Notes under the pieces: generated by a model
What the model was told of the DNA's origin: nothing
Database searches by the model: none
The model's input: only the letters and a program-made list of their open reading frames with translations
In this document: piece by piece, positions 14,995 to 21,713 of the stretch
How positions within the stretch are numbered: the first letter of the stretch is position 1
Layout of the letters: each line of letters begins with the position of its first letter
NCBI GenBank assembly: GCA_964369265.1
Contig: CAYJEV010000021.1
Coordinates: 1 to 23,552 of the forward strand
DNA length: 23,552 bases
From: DAMCAP01 sp964369265
GTDB taxonomy: Bacteria > Bacillota > Clostridia > Oscillospirales > Ruminococcaceae
Reading direction: 5' to 3'
Made by a program: the position numbers and the translations under genes

Positions 14995-15712
14995 GGTAAC
15001 AAATTTACATAAGAGCTTTGGTAAGCTAGAGGTATTAAAGGGCATTGATAACCACATTGATAAGGGCGAGGTTGTAAGCATTATCGGGCCTTCTGGTAGC
15101 GGAAAGAGTACATTTCTTCGTTGTTTAAATCTTCTTGAGATGCCAACAGCGGGAGAAATAATGTTTGAGGGTGTAAATATAACTGATAAGAATGTTAATA
15201 TCAATCTTCATAGACAAAAAATGGGGATGGTGTTCCAACATTTTAATGTGTTCCCTCACTACACAGTAAAACAAAATATTACTCTTGCGCCTGTTCTTCT
15301 AGGAAAGAAAACTCAGCAAGAAGCAGATAAGATGGCAGCGGAGCTGTTAGAGAAGGTTGGTCTTATTGAGAAGATAAATGAGTATCCAAAAAGACTGTCT
15401 GGAGGACAAAAACAACGTCTTGCAATTGTGAGAGCGCTTGCTATGGAACCAGATGTAATGCTTTTTGACGAGCCGACTTCTGCCCTTGACCCAGAGATGG
15501 TTGGCGAGGTATTATCCGTTATCAAAAACCTTGCTAAAGAGGGGATGACAACAGTTATAGTAACTCATGAGATGGGATTTGCAAAAGAAATTTCTGATAG
15601 AGTTATATTCATGGACGAAGGCGTTATAGCTGAGGAAGGAAAGCCAGATCAAATTTTTGGCAACCCTCAAAATCCTCGTACTAAAGAATTTTTAAGCAAG
15701 GTGCTTTACTAA
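14987..15712 (+). CDS. Amino-acid-type ABC transporter ATP-binding protein
   Basis: The GlnQ/HisP-like nucleotide-binding subunit that powers the importer: Walker A GPSGSGKST, Q-loop VFQHFNVFPH, signature LSGGQKQR, Walker B VMLFDEPTSALDP and switch histidine in VTHEM. The length (241 residues) is typical. The start is a GTG at 14987 (MIKVTNLHKSFG), ten bases from AGGAGG and beginning where relatives begin; a GTG two codons upstream (14981) is the alternative but sits only four bases from the Shine-Dalgarno. It overlaps the permease stop and is 27 bases from the AbgB-like gene. Confidence 0.96.
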   Translation: MIKVTNLHKSFGKLEVLKGIDNHIDKGEVVSIIGPSGSGKSTFLRCLNLLEMPTAGEIMFEGVNITDKNVNINLHRQKMGMVFQHFNVFPHYTVKQNITLAPVLLGKKTQQEADKMAAELLEKVGLIEKINEYPKRLSGGQKQRLAIVRALAMEPDVMLFDEPTSALDPEMVGEVLSVIKNLAKEGMTTVIVTHEMGFAKEISDRVIFMDEGVIAEEGKPDQIFGNPQNPRTKEFLSKVLY

Positions 15713-15739
15713 CTAATTAAAATTTAGGAGGGAAACCGT

Positions 15740-17194
15740 ATGAGCAGTTTGAAGAAAAATGCTATTGATATTATTGATGCTAAAAAAGATGTGATTACAA
15801 ACCTAAATGATAAGATTTGGAGCTTTGCAGAGCTTTCACTGCTAGAGTATAAATCTACAGAGCTATACTGCGAAATGCTTGAAAAAGAAGGCTTCAAAGT
15901 TGAAAAGAATGTGGCTGGTATTAAGACAGCTTTTAGTGGCAGCTTTGGCAGCGGCAAACCTCATATTGGCATACTTGCAGAGTATGATGCACTAGATGCT
16001 TTATCACAAGCTGGAGGTGAAACTTCTAAATACCCTATCGTTGAGGGCGGCGCTGGTCATGGTTGCGGGCATAGTGCTTTAGGTGCTGGTTCATTTGCAG
16101 CTGCTCTAGCTGTTAAAAACTATCTTGAAACTAGTGGAAAAAGCGGTACAGTTACTTTCTATGGCTGTCCTGGCGAAGAAGGCGTTGCTGGTAAGGCTTT
16201 TATGGCTAGAGATGGCATATTTAACGATGTTGACTCAGCGCTAACTTGGCATCCAAGCAGCATCAATGAAGTAACTTCAGGAACTCATAGTTCTTGCATT
16301 CAGATAGAATATCACTTTAGTGGTATTTCTGCTCATGCAGCAGGTGACCCACATTTAGGGCGTTCTGCTCTTGATGCTGTTGAGCTAATGAACATTGGGG
16401 TTCAGTTCCTTCGTGAGCATATGACAGACGAATCTCGCATACACTATGCTATAACTGATGCTGGAGGTTACTCTCCAAACGTTGTTCAGCCAAAGGCTAA
16501 GGTGCTATATATGATAAGGGCAACTAAAGTATCCGAAGCATTAGCTTTAAAGGATAGGGTTGATGATATAGCTAATGGAGCTGCTCTAATGACAGGAACT
16601 AAAGTATCGCAACTATTTGTTGATGGTATGTCAAATGTTGTTCCTAACTACTCATTAGAGAAGGTGCTTTATAAGAACTTTGAAGAGATAGGCGTTTCTT
16701 CTTATACAAATGAAGAGCTTTCCTATGCTCAAAGAATAGTAGAGAGCTATGAAAATCCAAATCGTAACACACCAGGGCTAGGCGCTTCTGAAAGCGTTGA
16801 GAAAAAAGCTTGGGTTGAAGATAAGATGGCTGAAATAAACAGCCCTATCAATGAATTCCTAATGCCTCTTCATCATTCACAAAAAGTGCAGATGGGTTCA
16901 ACTGATGTTGGCGATGTAAGCTGGGTTACTCCAACAGCGCAAATTACTGTTGCGACATGGCCAAAATACATGCCTGGACATTCTTGGCAGATAGTTTCTT
17001 GTGGTAACACAGGCTTGGTGCATAAGGGAGTGTTGCTTGCTGGCAAGGTTATTGCTGGTGCGGCTATTGATTTAATTGACAATCCAGAGCTGATTATTGG
17101 AGCTAAAAAAGAGTTTGAAGTTGCAACTAAGGAAGGCTATAACTGCCCAATTCCAAAGGATGCAGTTGCGACTCCTGTTGAAGCTACACTATAA
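15740..17194 (+). CDS. AbgB-like M20 amidohydrolase
   Basis: A 484-residue metallo-hydrolase very like the B subunit of p-aminobenzoyl-glutamate hydrolase (E. coli AbgB, 481 residues). Metal-site residues are D83 in LAEYDAL, H111 in GHGCGHSA, E146-E147 in CPGEEG and H171 in LTWHPSS; AbgB-specific segments include GISAHAAGDPHLGRSALDAVELMN and the late PGHSWQIVSCGNTGLVHKGVLLAGKVIAGAA. In E. coli AbgA and AbgB work together and AbgT imports the substrate; here no AbgA or AbgT is in the window, and the gene directly follows an ABC importer. It may act alone on the imported N-acyl or aryl-amide amino acid or dipeptide. TAGGAGGG precedes the ATG. Confidence 0.9.
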   Translation: MSSLKKNAIDIIDAKKDVITNLNDKIWSFAELSLLEYKSTELYCEMLEKEGFKVEKNVAGIKTAFSGSFGSGKPHIGILAEYDALDALSQAGGETSKYPIVEGGAGHGCGHSALGAGSFAAALAVKNYLETSGKSGTVTFYGCPGEEGVAGKAFMARDGIFNDVDSALTWHPSSINEVTSGTHSSCIQIEYHFSGISAHAAGDPHLGRSALDAVELMNIGVQFLREHMTDESRIHYAITDAGGYSPNVVQPKAKVLYMIRATKVSEALALKDRVDDIANGAALMTGTKVSQLFVDGMSNVVPNYSLEKVLYKNFEEIGVSSYTNEELSYAQRIVESYENPNRNTPGLGASESVEKKAWVEDKMAEINSPINEFLMPLHHSQKVQMGSTDVGDVSWVTPTAQITVATWPKYMPGHSWQIVSCGNTGLVHKGVLLAGKVIAGAAIDLIDNPELIIGAKKEFEVATKEGYNCPIPKDAVATPVEATL

Positions 17195-17222
17195 AAAGTG
17201 AAATAAATTAAGTGTTTTGATT

Positions 17223-17255
17223 ATAACGCTGCTGCTTGTCAGTGGCGTTATTTTT
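17223..17255 (+). terminator. Terminator of the ABC-AbgB operon
   Basis: ATAACGC (17223-17229) pairs with GCGTTAT (17245-17251), followed by a run of T. Confidence 0.82.
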
Positions 17256-17591
17256 ATGAATTGTTTTTGAACAAAACAAATTTTACTCTATTTAACTTGA
17301 TGGCAATGTGAAGAGGATATTTGCATTTGAATGTTATGAGCTAAGGAGATAATAGTCAAAATCACATATTTTGCTTATATTTTTATAATGATATTAGCGT
17401 TTTTCAGCAATATTAACAAGAAAGTAAAAAATTAACGAAATATAAATTTATCCACACTTTTTAGAAAGTATACTAGAGAAAGTTAAAAATTTTAACATTT
17501 TTTATGTAATTAGTTAGTTTACTAATGTGAAAGTTGTGGTATAATTAAATATGGAATAATACATACTAGCAATTTTTGTATTTGACTTAGT
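17256..17591 (+). promoter_or_regulatory. AT-rich intergenic stretch with the HD-gene promoter
   Basis: No gene is seen here. TTTACT (17518-17523), 16 bases, TATAAT (17540-17545) is a reasonable promoter for the downstream HD gene. A single perfect DnaA box TTATCCACA lies at 17448-17456 without companions. Confidence 0.5.
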
Positions 17592-17750
17592 AAAAAATGA
17601 AGAATGAAAAGTGAAAAGTTAATCTATCACTTCGTGATGGACAGAAAATTGCAAGATATATCAAGGCTTTAAGCCGACTGCAAGTCATTTAAAATGTCGC
17701 AAAGCGACACAATCACTCTTCACTATTCACTTTTACCTATTCACTTAAAT
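17592..17750. repeat. Palindromic non-coding element, copy A
   Basis: The ends are inverted repeats rich in GTGAA/TTCAC: AAAAGTGAAAAGT (17607-17619) matches the complement of ACTATTCACTTTT (17722-17734) at 12 of 13 positions. Between them are three small hairpins: CTATCAC-TTC-GTGATGG (17624-17640), GGCT-TTA-AGCC (17665-17675) and TGTCGC-AAA-GCGACA (17695-17709). It ends in ATTCACTTAAAT, as copy B at 9351-9453 does, and stops shortly before the ribosome binding site of the HD gene. It resembles a miniature inverted-repeat element. Confidence 0.65.
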
Positions 17751-17765
17751 ATATGCCAGTCTAGT

Positions 17766-17778
17766 GGCGGAATGGAGC
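17766..17778 (+). repeat. Shared leader motif, shorter copy 3
   Basis: GGCGGAATGGAGC differs at one base from GGCAGAATGGAGC in copies 1 and 2. It gives the HD gene its GGAG site seven bases before the ATG at 17785, and argues that this stretch is leader, although it could also be read as codons from a GTG at 17764. Confidence 0.6.
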
Positions 17779-17784
17779 GATAGA

Positions 17785-18357
17785 ATGACTTTAAAAGAAG
17801 AGTTTATTAGTATATATAATCAACATATAACAAGAAACGGAGCAAAGGAACTGCTTAATTATCTAATGGAGAAAACTGATTTCTTCACAGCTCCAGCAAG
17901 CACACGTTTTCATCTATCACAAGAAGGCGGGCTTTGCGAGCATAGCTTAAATGTTGGGAAGCTATTGCTTCAAAAGCATGATGACGAGCCAAAGGAGAGC
18001 CTTGCTATTTGCGGCTTGCTTCATGATTTATGTAAGGTGAACTATTATAAAGTATCGACAAGGAATGTTAAGAATCCTGAAACAGGAAAATGGGAAGTTG
18101 CCCCTTACTACACAGTTGAAGACACTTTTCCTTTAGGGCATGGCGAAAAGTCAGTATATATAATTGAAAGATTTATGAAGCTAAAACCAGCCGAGGCTGT
18201 TGCGATAAGATGGCATATGGGGGCGTTTGATGAGGCGGTTAAAGGCGGAAGCTTTACTATAAGCCATGCTTTTGCGAAATATCCTTTAGCAGTAAAGGTG
18301 CATATTGCCGATTTAGAATCTTCATATCTAATAGAAACCTATAATCAAAACTCTTAG
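17785..18357 (+). CDS. HD-domain hydrolase
   Basis: A 190-residue soluble protein with an HD metal-phosphohydrolase domain: FHLSQEGGLCEHSLNVGKLL supplies the first histidine, ICGLLHDLCKVNYY the HD pair, and LGHGEKSVYIIERF the later histidine region. The layout resembles the HD domain of the YhaM-type 3'-5' exonuclease, but there is no OB-fold nucleic-acid-binding domain, so it may act on nucleotides or RNA ends; the substrate is unknown. The start is the ATG at 17785, not the GTG at 17764, because the GGAG in the shared leader motif is correctly placed for it. The gene sits alone between two palindromic repeats. Confidence 0.85.
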   Translation: MTLKEEFISIYNQHITRNGAKELLNYLMEKTDFFTAPASTRFHLSQEGGLCEHSLNVGKLLLQKHDDEPKESLAICGLLHDLCKVNYYKVSTRNVKNPETGKWEVAPYYTVEDTFPLGHGEKSVYIIERFMKLKPAEAVAIRWHMGAFDEAVKGGSFTISHAFAKYPLAVKVHIADLESSYLIETYNQNS

Positions 18358-18363
18358 TTTTAT

Positions 18364-18640
18364 TTAGGGTGACCGATATAATTCGAACCAGCCCATAATA
18401 AACATATTTCCCTCTTAAACTGCGTTATCCTCATCAGAATACGCAAGTATTCTATCTTCGTCTGCCTTGTTTAAAAGCAAAATCTGATTATTCTGGGTCG
18501 AAGATTTATAAAGTAGATAGTAGGTTTTATAAGAAGGCAAAGGCTTGCAGTAATGCTGTCGCATTACAAAAGGCTTTAACGCACTTAGAGAGCCTAGTAT
18601 CTGCTTTATAAACTGATTCTAATTATATCGGGCACCCTAA
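18364..18640. repeat. MITE-like inverted-repeat element (about 277 bp)
   Basis: Terminal inverted repeats of about 24 bp: 18364-18387 begins TTAGGGTGACCGATATAATT and is complementary to 18617-18640, which ends in CACCCTAA, with two mismatches. A second nested inverted pair of 19 bp (18506-18524 and 18593-18611, two mismatches) and hairpins ATCTTCG/CGAAGAT (18454-18460, 18499-18505) and GTAATGC/GCATTAC (18550-18556, 18561-18567) fill the inside. No open frame of note. It fills most of the 349-base gap after the HD gene. No target-site duplication longer than two or three bases is obvious. Confidence 0.8.
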
Positions 18641-18706
18641 GGAAAGATAAAAAGTAATAAAACTTAATGTTAATACAGCATTAAGATAAAATAAGGAGGA
18701 ATTACA

Positions 18707-18982
18707 ATGAATATGAAACTTGATGTAAAAGCTATTAAGCATGTTGGCGAGGGGGTTTATGACTTCGTTGTTGACACAACCGATCATGCAATGGAAAAGA
18801 TGGGAGATATTAGCATTTTCGATTTAGCTATGATGAAAATCTGCCTAGTTTGTTTTGGTATAACATTAGCAACAATGTTTACTGATTTCTTCAAAAAGCT
18901 TTCTCCAGCTATTAAGATACTATTTGTTGTATCTTATGTATATCTAATTTGGAAGTTCTTTTTTGAGGATGATGAGGACTAA
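18707..18982 (+). CDS. Small membrane protein, paralog 1
   Basis: A 91-residue protein with two predicted membrane helices (about 42-60 and 68-86) and a short acidic tail EDDED. The core FDLAMMKICLVCFGITLATMF, then DFFKKLSP, is of a type common in Clostridia where such proteins are sometimes labelled as phosphate ABC permeases without evidence. Function unknown. AAGGAGG lies seven bases before the ATG. The next gene encodes a shorter relative. Confidence 0.82.
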   Translation: MNMKLDVKAIKHVGEGVYDFVVDTTDHAMEKMGDISIFDLAMMKICLVCFGITLATMFTDFFKKLSPAIKILFVVSYVYLIWKFFFEDDED

Positions 18983-19015
18983 ATCTTAAGTTTGGCAGAG
19001 AATATGGGGGATATC

Positions 19016-19042
19016 ATGATTAAAAGCAGACCTAATGTTTGA
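19016..19042 (+). other. Eight-codon frame with in-frame TGA ahead of small membrane protein 2
   Basis: GGGGGA is five bases before an ATG at 19016 that encodes MIKSRPNV and then TGA (19040-19042). The next base begins the ATG of the following protein in the same frame. This is either a nonsense mutation in a longer gene, a tiny leader peptide with reinitiation at the touching ATG, or a recoded TGA. Confidence 0.6.
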
Positions 19043-19273
19043 ATGGTTAAGAATTTCTTTGCAGGTTTTGTAGAGGATGTAGTTATAAAATTTCGCCGTT
19101 TTAATATATTTGAAGTTGCTATTTTTGAAGTTTGTGTATTGTCGTTTGGTATGTTATTAGGTTTAGGTTTTATTGATAAAATTAAAAAACTTAAAATAGT
19201 ATGCATAGCAGGCTTTGTTATAGCTTATATGTTTCTCCTTTTCAAATTCTTTATTTTGGCCAACGATGAATAG
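19043..19273 (+). CDS. Small membrane protein, paralog 2
   Basis: A 76-residue protein with two hydrophobic helices. FEVAIFEVCVLSFGMLLGLGFIDKIKKL aligns with FDLAMMKICLVCFGITLATMFTDFFKKL of the upstream gene, so the two are paralogs; the C-terminus again ends with acidic residues (NDE). The ATG at 19043 has no Shine-Dalgarno of its own; the only good one serves the ATG at 19016 in the same frame, separated by TGA. Translation probably depends on reinitiation after that short frame, or the gene is a recent nonsense mutant. Function unknown. Confidence 0.7.
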   Translation: MVKNFFAGFVEDVVIKFRRFNIFEVAIFEVCVLSFGMLLGLGFIDKIKKLKIVCIAGFVIAYMFLLFKFFILANDE

Positions 19274-19308
19274 TTTAAAATATATTTCAACCTATTCGTT
19301 TTAATAAG

Positions 19309-19388
19309 ATGCTCTTGTCATTCCTTGCTCAGTTGATGAGAGCAAACTCAATTGTTATTAAGCTGACTGAGCGGCAGAATGGAGCATT
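19309..19388 (+). promoter_or_regulatory. Structured leader of the NimA-like gene with competing hairpins
   Basis: TTGCTC/GAGCAA (19325-19330 with 19340-19345) and GCTCAGT/ACTGAGC (19327-19333 with 19366-19372) share bases and exclude each other. ATGCTCT (19309-19315) can pair with GGAGCAT (19381-19387), which is the ribosome binding site. This is compatible with a translational switch, but it matches no riboswitch class I know. Confidence 0.4.
19372..19388 (+). repeat. Shared leader motif with ribosome binding site, copy 2
   Basis: CGGCAGAATGGAGCATT, identical to 1694-1710 before cutC. GGAG is seven bases from the ATG at 19392. Confidence 0.8.
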
Positions 19389-19391
19389 GTT

Positions 19392-19868
19392 ATGCGTCGC
19401 AAAGATAGAGAGATAGTTGATGAAAAAATCATAAGAAGTATACTAGATGAAGGCAAGTTTTGCAACATAGCCCAAAACACTGAGGATGGCTATCCTCATA
19501 TTATTCCGCTTAGCTACGCTTATGAGCTTAATGATGGAAAGCTAAAGCTATATTTTCATAGTGCGAGGGCTGGCAGAAAGATAGAGCTTATGAATAGAGA
19601 TAATAAAGTGTCTTTTTGTATTGCAATTCAAGATGAGCTTTATAAGGCAGAGATGGCTTGTAACTACTCAACTTATTATCGCTCAGTTGTTGGCTTTGGC
19701 AAGCTGGTTGAAGTAGAGGAGAATAAAGAAGAGGCTCTTGCTAAAATTATGAAGCAATATGATAAGGATGCGCCTATCATATTTTCAGAAGGCGCTATGA
19801 AAGCTATTGCGCTTCTTGTGTTGGAGGTTGAGCAGTTTTCTGCTAAGGGCAAACTTCAGGAAAGATAA
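19392..19868 (+). CDS. Pyridoxamine 5'-phosphate oxidase-like flavoprotein (NimA-type)
   Basis: A 158-residue split-barrel FMN-binding protein of the Pyridox_ox_2 group that includes the nitroimidazole-resistance reductases. It starts MRRKDREIVDEKIIRSIL, continues CNIAQNTEDGYPHIIPLSYAYE and LKLYFHSARAGRKIELMNRDNKVSFCI, the FMN-contact strands with H56, and ends with the LEVEQFSAK strand. Role in the cell is likely reduction of a small molecule; drug resistance cannot be concluded from sequence. Start fixed by the shared leader motif. The next gene follows after 87 bases with no terminator. Confidence 0.88.
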   Translation: MRRKDREIVDEKIIRSILDEGKFCNIAQNTEDGYPHIIPLSYAYELNDGKLKLYFHSARAGRKIELMNRDNKVSFCIAIQDELYKAEMACNYSTYYRSVVGFGKLVEVEENKEEALAKIMKQYDKDAPIIFSEGAMKAIALLVLEVEQFSAKGKLQER

Positions 19869-19905
19869 GTGTAGAGTTAGGTTGATTAGAAGATAAGGGA
19901 ACTGA

Positions 19906-19946
19906 TTGTACAAAAGTACAAAGGGGACAAGGGAACAAGGGGACAA
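19906..19946 (+). repeat. TTGTAC hairpin and triple 8-mer GGGGACAA repeat
   Basis: TTGTAC-AAAA-GTACAA (19906-19921) is followed by three tandem 8-mers: GGGGACAA (19923-19930), GGGAACAA (19931-19938), GGGGACAA (19939-19946). The last lies about 12 bases before the next ATG and is the only purine-rich ribosome-binding candidate. Confidence 0.65.
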
Positions 19947-19955
19947 GATACAATA

Positions 19956-21572
19956 ATGGATAAATTTAAAGTTAATATCGCTTTGATCGGGGCAGAGGTA
20001 AAAGATAATATTGAAAGTATTGAGAAAATTGATAGACTCAGCATTGAAATTACTGATGCTAAGCTTGATGATGCCTCAGAATATGCTAAAGCTGATGTTG
20101 TAGTAGTTGGGCTTGAGAGCGTGGTCGAGCATGGAATTGACAACATAAAAAAGCATTGCGCAGATTATACCAAATTTGTTTTATATGCTCAAGATACAAA
20201 ACGCTCAAGCTTAAAGAAATATAATAAACAAGACTTTTATGATATTTGGGTTGCCGATGATGCAATGCTAAGTTATCGTGTGGAGCATTTTCTATTAAGG
20301 ATGCGAGATATACTAGACTTTGAGCTGGCTTCTAATCAGCTAAATCTGCTTATAGATAGTGTGCCTTACTTAGTGTGGTTTAAAGATGTATCAGGAGAGC
20401 ATACTAAGGTCAACGAATATTTCTGCAATGTTGTAGGCAAAACTAAGGAACAGGTAATAGGCCAGCAACATAGCTATATTTGGGATATTAGCGACGAAGA
20501 ATATGCTAAAGGCGATTATAATTGTTTGGACTCTGATGAGATAGTAGAGAAAAATCAAGGGACGTTCCGCTTTGATGAAAAGGTTAAGATTGGCGATAAA
20601 ATGCGACAACTAATCGCTTATAAATCAGCAATAGTTAATAGGCTGGGAGAAACTATAGGTACAGTTGGTCTTGCAGAGGATGTTACAGAGGCATGGAATA
20701 TAAATGAGGAATTTAACTCTCTTGTTAATAACATCCCTATGCCAATGATGATAGTTGATGCTAATTATAACTTTATCAATGCAAATCATCCTTTCTATAA
20801 CACTTTTAGTGTGGATAAAGAAAATCTGCAAAGCTTCACAATAAGCAGCTTTGGTCAGTCTGTTTTAGGCTCAGATATCACATATTCTTCTTTCTCAAAA
20901 ATTAGCACAGAGGCAATGGCTATCTGCCATGGTAAGGCTCATAAGTTTTTAATAGAGAAAAGTCCTATATTTGATGTGTTCCACACTTTGGTTGGATATT
21001 TCTATTTCTTCCAAGATGTAACAATACAAAGAGAATACGAAGCAAAGCTAGTAACTATTTCTGAAACTGATGATTTAACCAACATCAACAACAGAAAAGC
21101 TATTAGGGCTTATTTTGATACACATATCAGCAGAGTTGTGAAGAAGGAAACTTCTTTAGGCGTTATTTTAGTTGATATTGATTGCTTCAAGCAGTTTAAC
21201 GATGCTTATGGGCATATTGCTGGAGATGGTGTGCTAGTAACTTTTGGCGAGATACTGTCCTCAATTGCAAATGACCATGTATTTGTTGGGCGTTTTGGTG
21301 GTGAGGAGTTTATTATAATAACTCAAGAAAAGACTTTAGAAGAAGTCGAAGAGCTTGCAACGATACTAAAGGCTCTAATTGATAGAAGAGAAATTGAAAA
21401 TAAAAAATCAACAGTTTCTAAAAAGCTTACAGTTAGTGTTGGTGTTGCATATTATGATAAAGTGTTGCCATCTCAATCAATTGCGAATATTATTGAAAAT
21501 GCTGATTCTGTTTTAAGACAAGCTAAAAACACAGGCAGAAATAAGATAGTTGTAAAAGAGATAAATAATTAG
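19956..21572 (+). CDS. PAS-PAS-GGDEF diguanylate cyclase
   Basis: A 538-residue cytoplasmic protein with no membrane helix. The first 115 or so residues (VNIALIGAEV, DVVVVGLESV, KFVLYAQDTK) look like a receiver-type fold without a clear phosphoacceptor site. A PAS domain follows (about 128-245: IDSVPYLVWFKDVSGEHTKVN, ending GTVGLAEDVTE), then a second PAS (about 252-355: NNIPMPMMIVDANYNFINAN). The GGDEF domain (about 368-535) has DDLTNINNRKAI, VDIDCFKQFNDAYGHIAGD and an intact G448-GEEF signature, so it should make cyclic di-GMP. No RxxD inhibitory site is seen before it. The Shine-Dalgarno is poor and lies in the 8-mer repeat. Confidence 0.92.
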   Translation: MDKFKVNIALIGAEVKDNIESIEKIDRLSIEITDAKLDDASEYAKADVVVVGLESVVEHGIDNIKKHCADYTKFVLYAQDTKRSSLKKYNKQDFYDIWVADDAMLSYRVEHFLLRMRDILDFELASNQLNLLIDSVPYLVWFKDVSGEHTKVNEYFCNVVGKTKEQVIGQQHSYIWDISDEEYAKGDYNCLDSDEIVEKNQGTFRFDEKVKIGDKMRQLIAYKSAIVNRLGETIGTVGLAEDVTEAWNINEEFNSLVNNIPMPMMIVDANYNFINANHPFYNTFSVDKENLQSFTISSFGQSVLGSDITYSSFSKISTEAMAICHGKAHKFLIEKSPIFDVFHTLVGYFYFFQDVTIQREYEAKLVTISETDDLTNINNRKAIRAYFDTHISRVVKKETSLGVILVDIDCFKQFNDAYGHIAGDGVLVTFGEILSSIANDHVFVGRFGGEEFIIITQEKTLEEVEELATILKALIDRREIENKKSTVSKKLTVSVGVAYYDKVLPSQSIANIIENADSVLRQAKNTGRNKIVVKEINN

Positions 21573-21581
21573 TAAAACTTT

Positions 21582-21611
21582 AAACCTCAGAGCAATCTGG
21601 GGTTTATTTTT
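21582..21611 (+). terminator. Terminator after the PAS-GGDEF gene
   Basis: AAACCTCAGA pairs with TCTGGGGTTT (one G-T) around a GCAA tetraloop, followed by ATTTTTG. Confidence 0.88.
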
Positions 21612-21623
21612 GTTGCAAAATAT

Positions 21624-21652
21624 TTGTATTAATGGTAATGTATTAGTATAAT
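21624..21652 (+). promoter_or_regulatory. Promoter of pfkA
   Basis: TTGTAT (21624-21629), 17 bases, perfect TATAAT (21647-21652). The leader is about 55 bases and ends with AGGGGGT before the ATG. Confidence 0.75.
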
Positions 21653-21713
21653 AGCGAATACAAATATCTTTAATGTAATATAGAAAATAATTCAATTTAG
21701 GGGGTATAGAATA

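Noticed and set aside
17448..17456. Perfect DnaA box TTATCCACA suggesting a replication origin
   Set aside because: It is single, with no neighbouring boxes, no unwinding element and no dnaA or dnaN nearby; another match at 22895-22903 is inside a gene. Chance is sufficient.
17761..17784. GTG start at 17764 for the HD gene
   Set aside because: The codons there coincide with the leader motif shared with two other genes, whose GGAG is correctly placed for the ATG at 17785.
17592..18640. Transposase or integrase linked to the palindromic elements
   Set aside because: No frame in this stretch other than the HD-domain gene shows any recombinase motif; the elements are non-coding.
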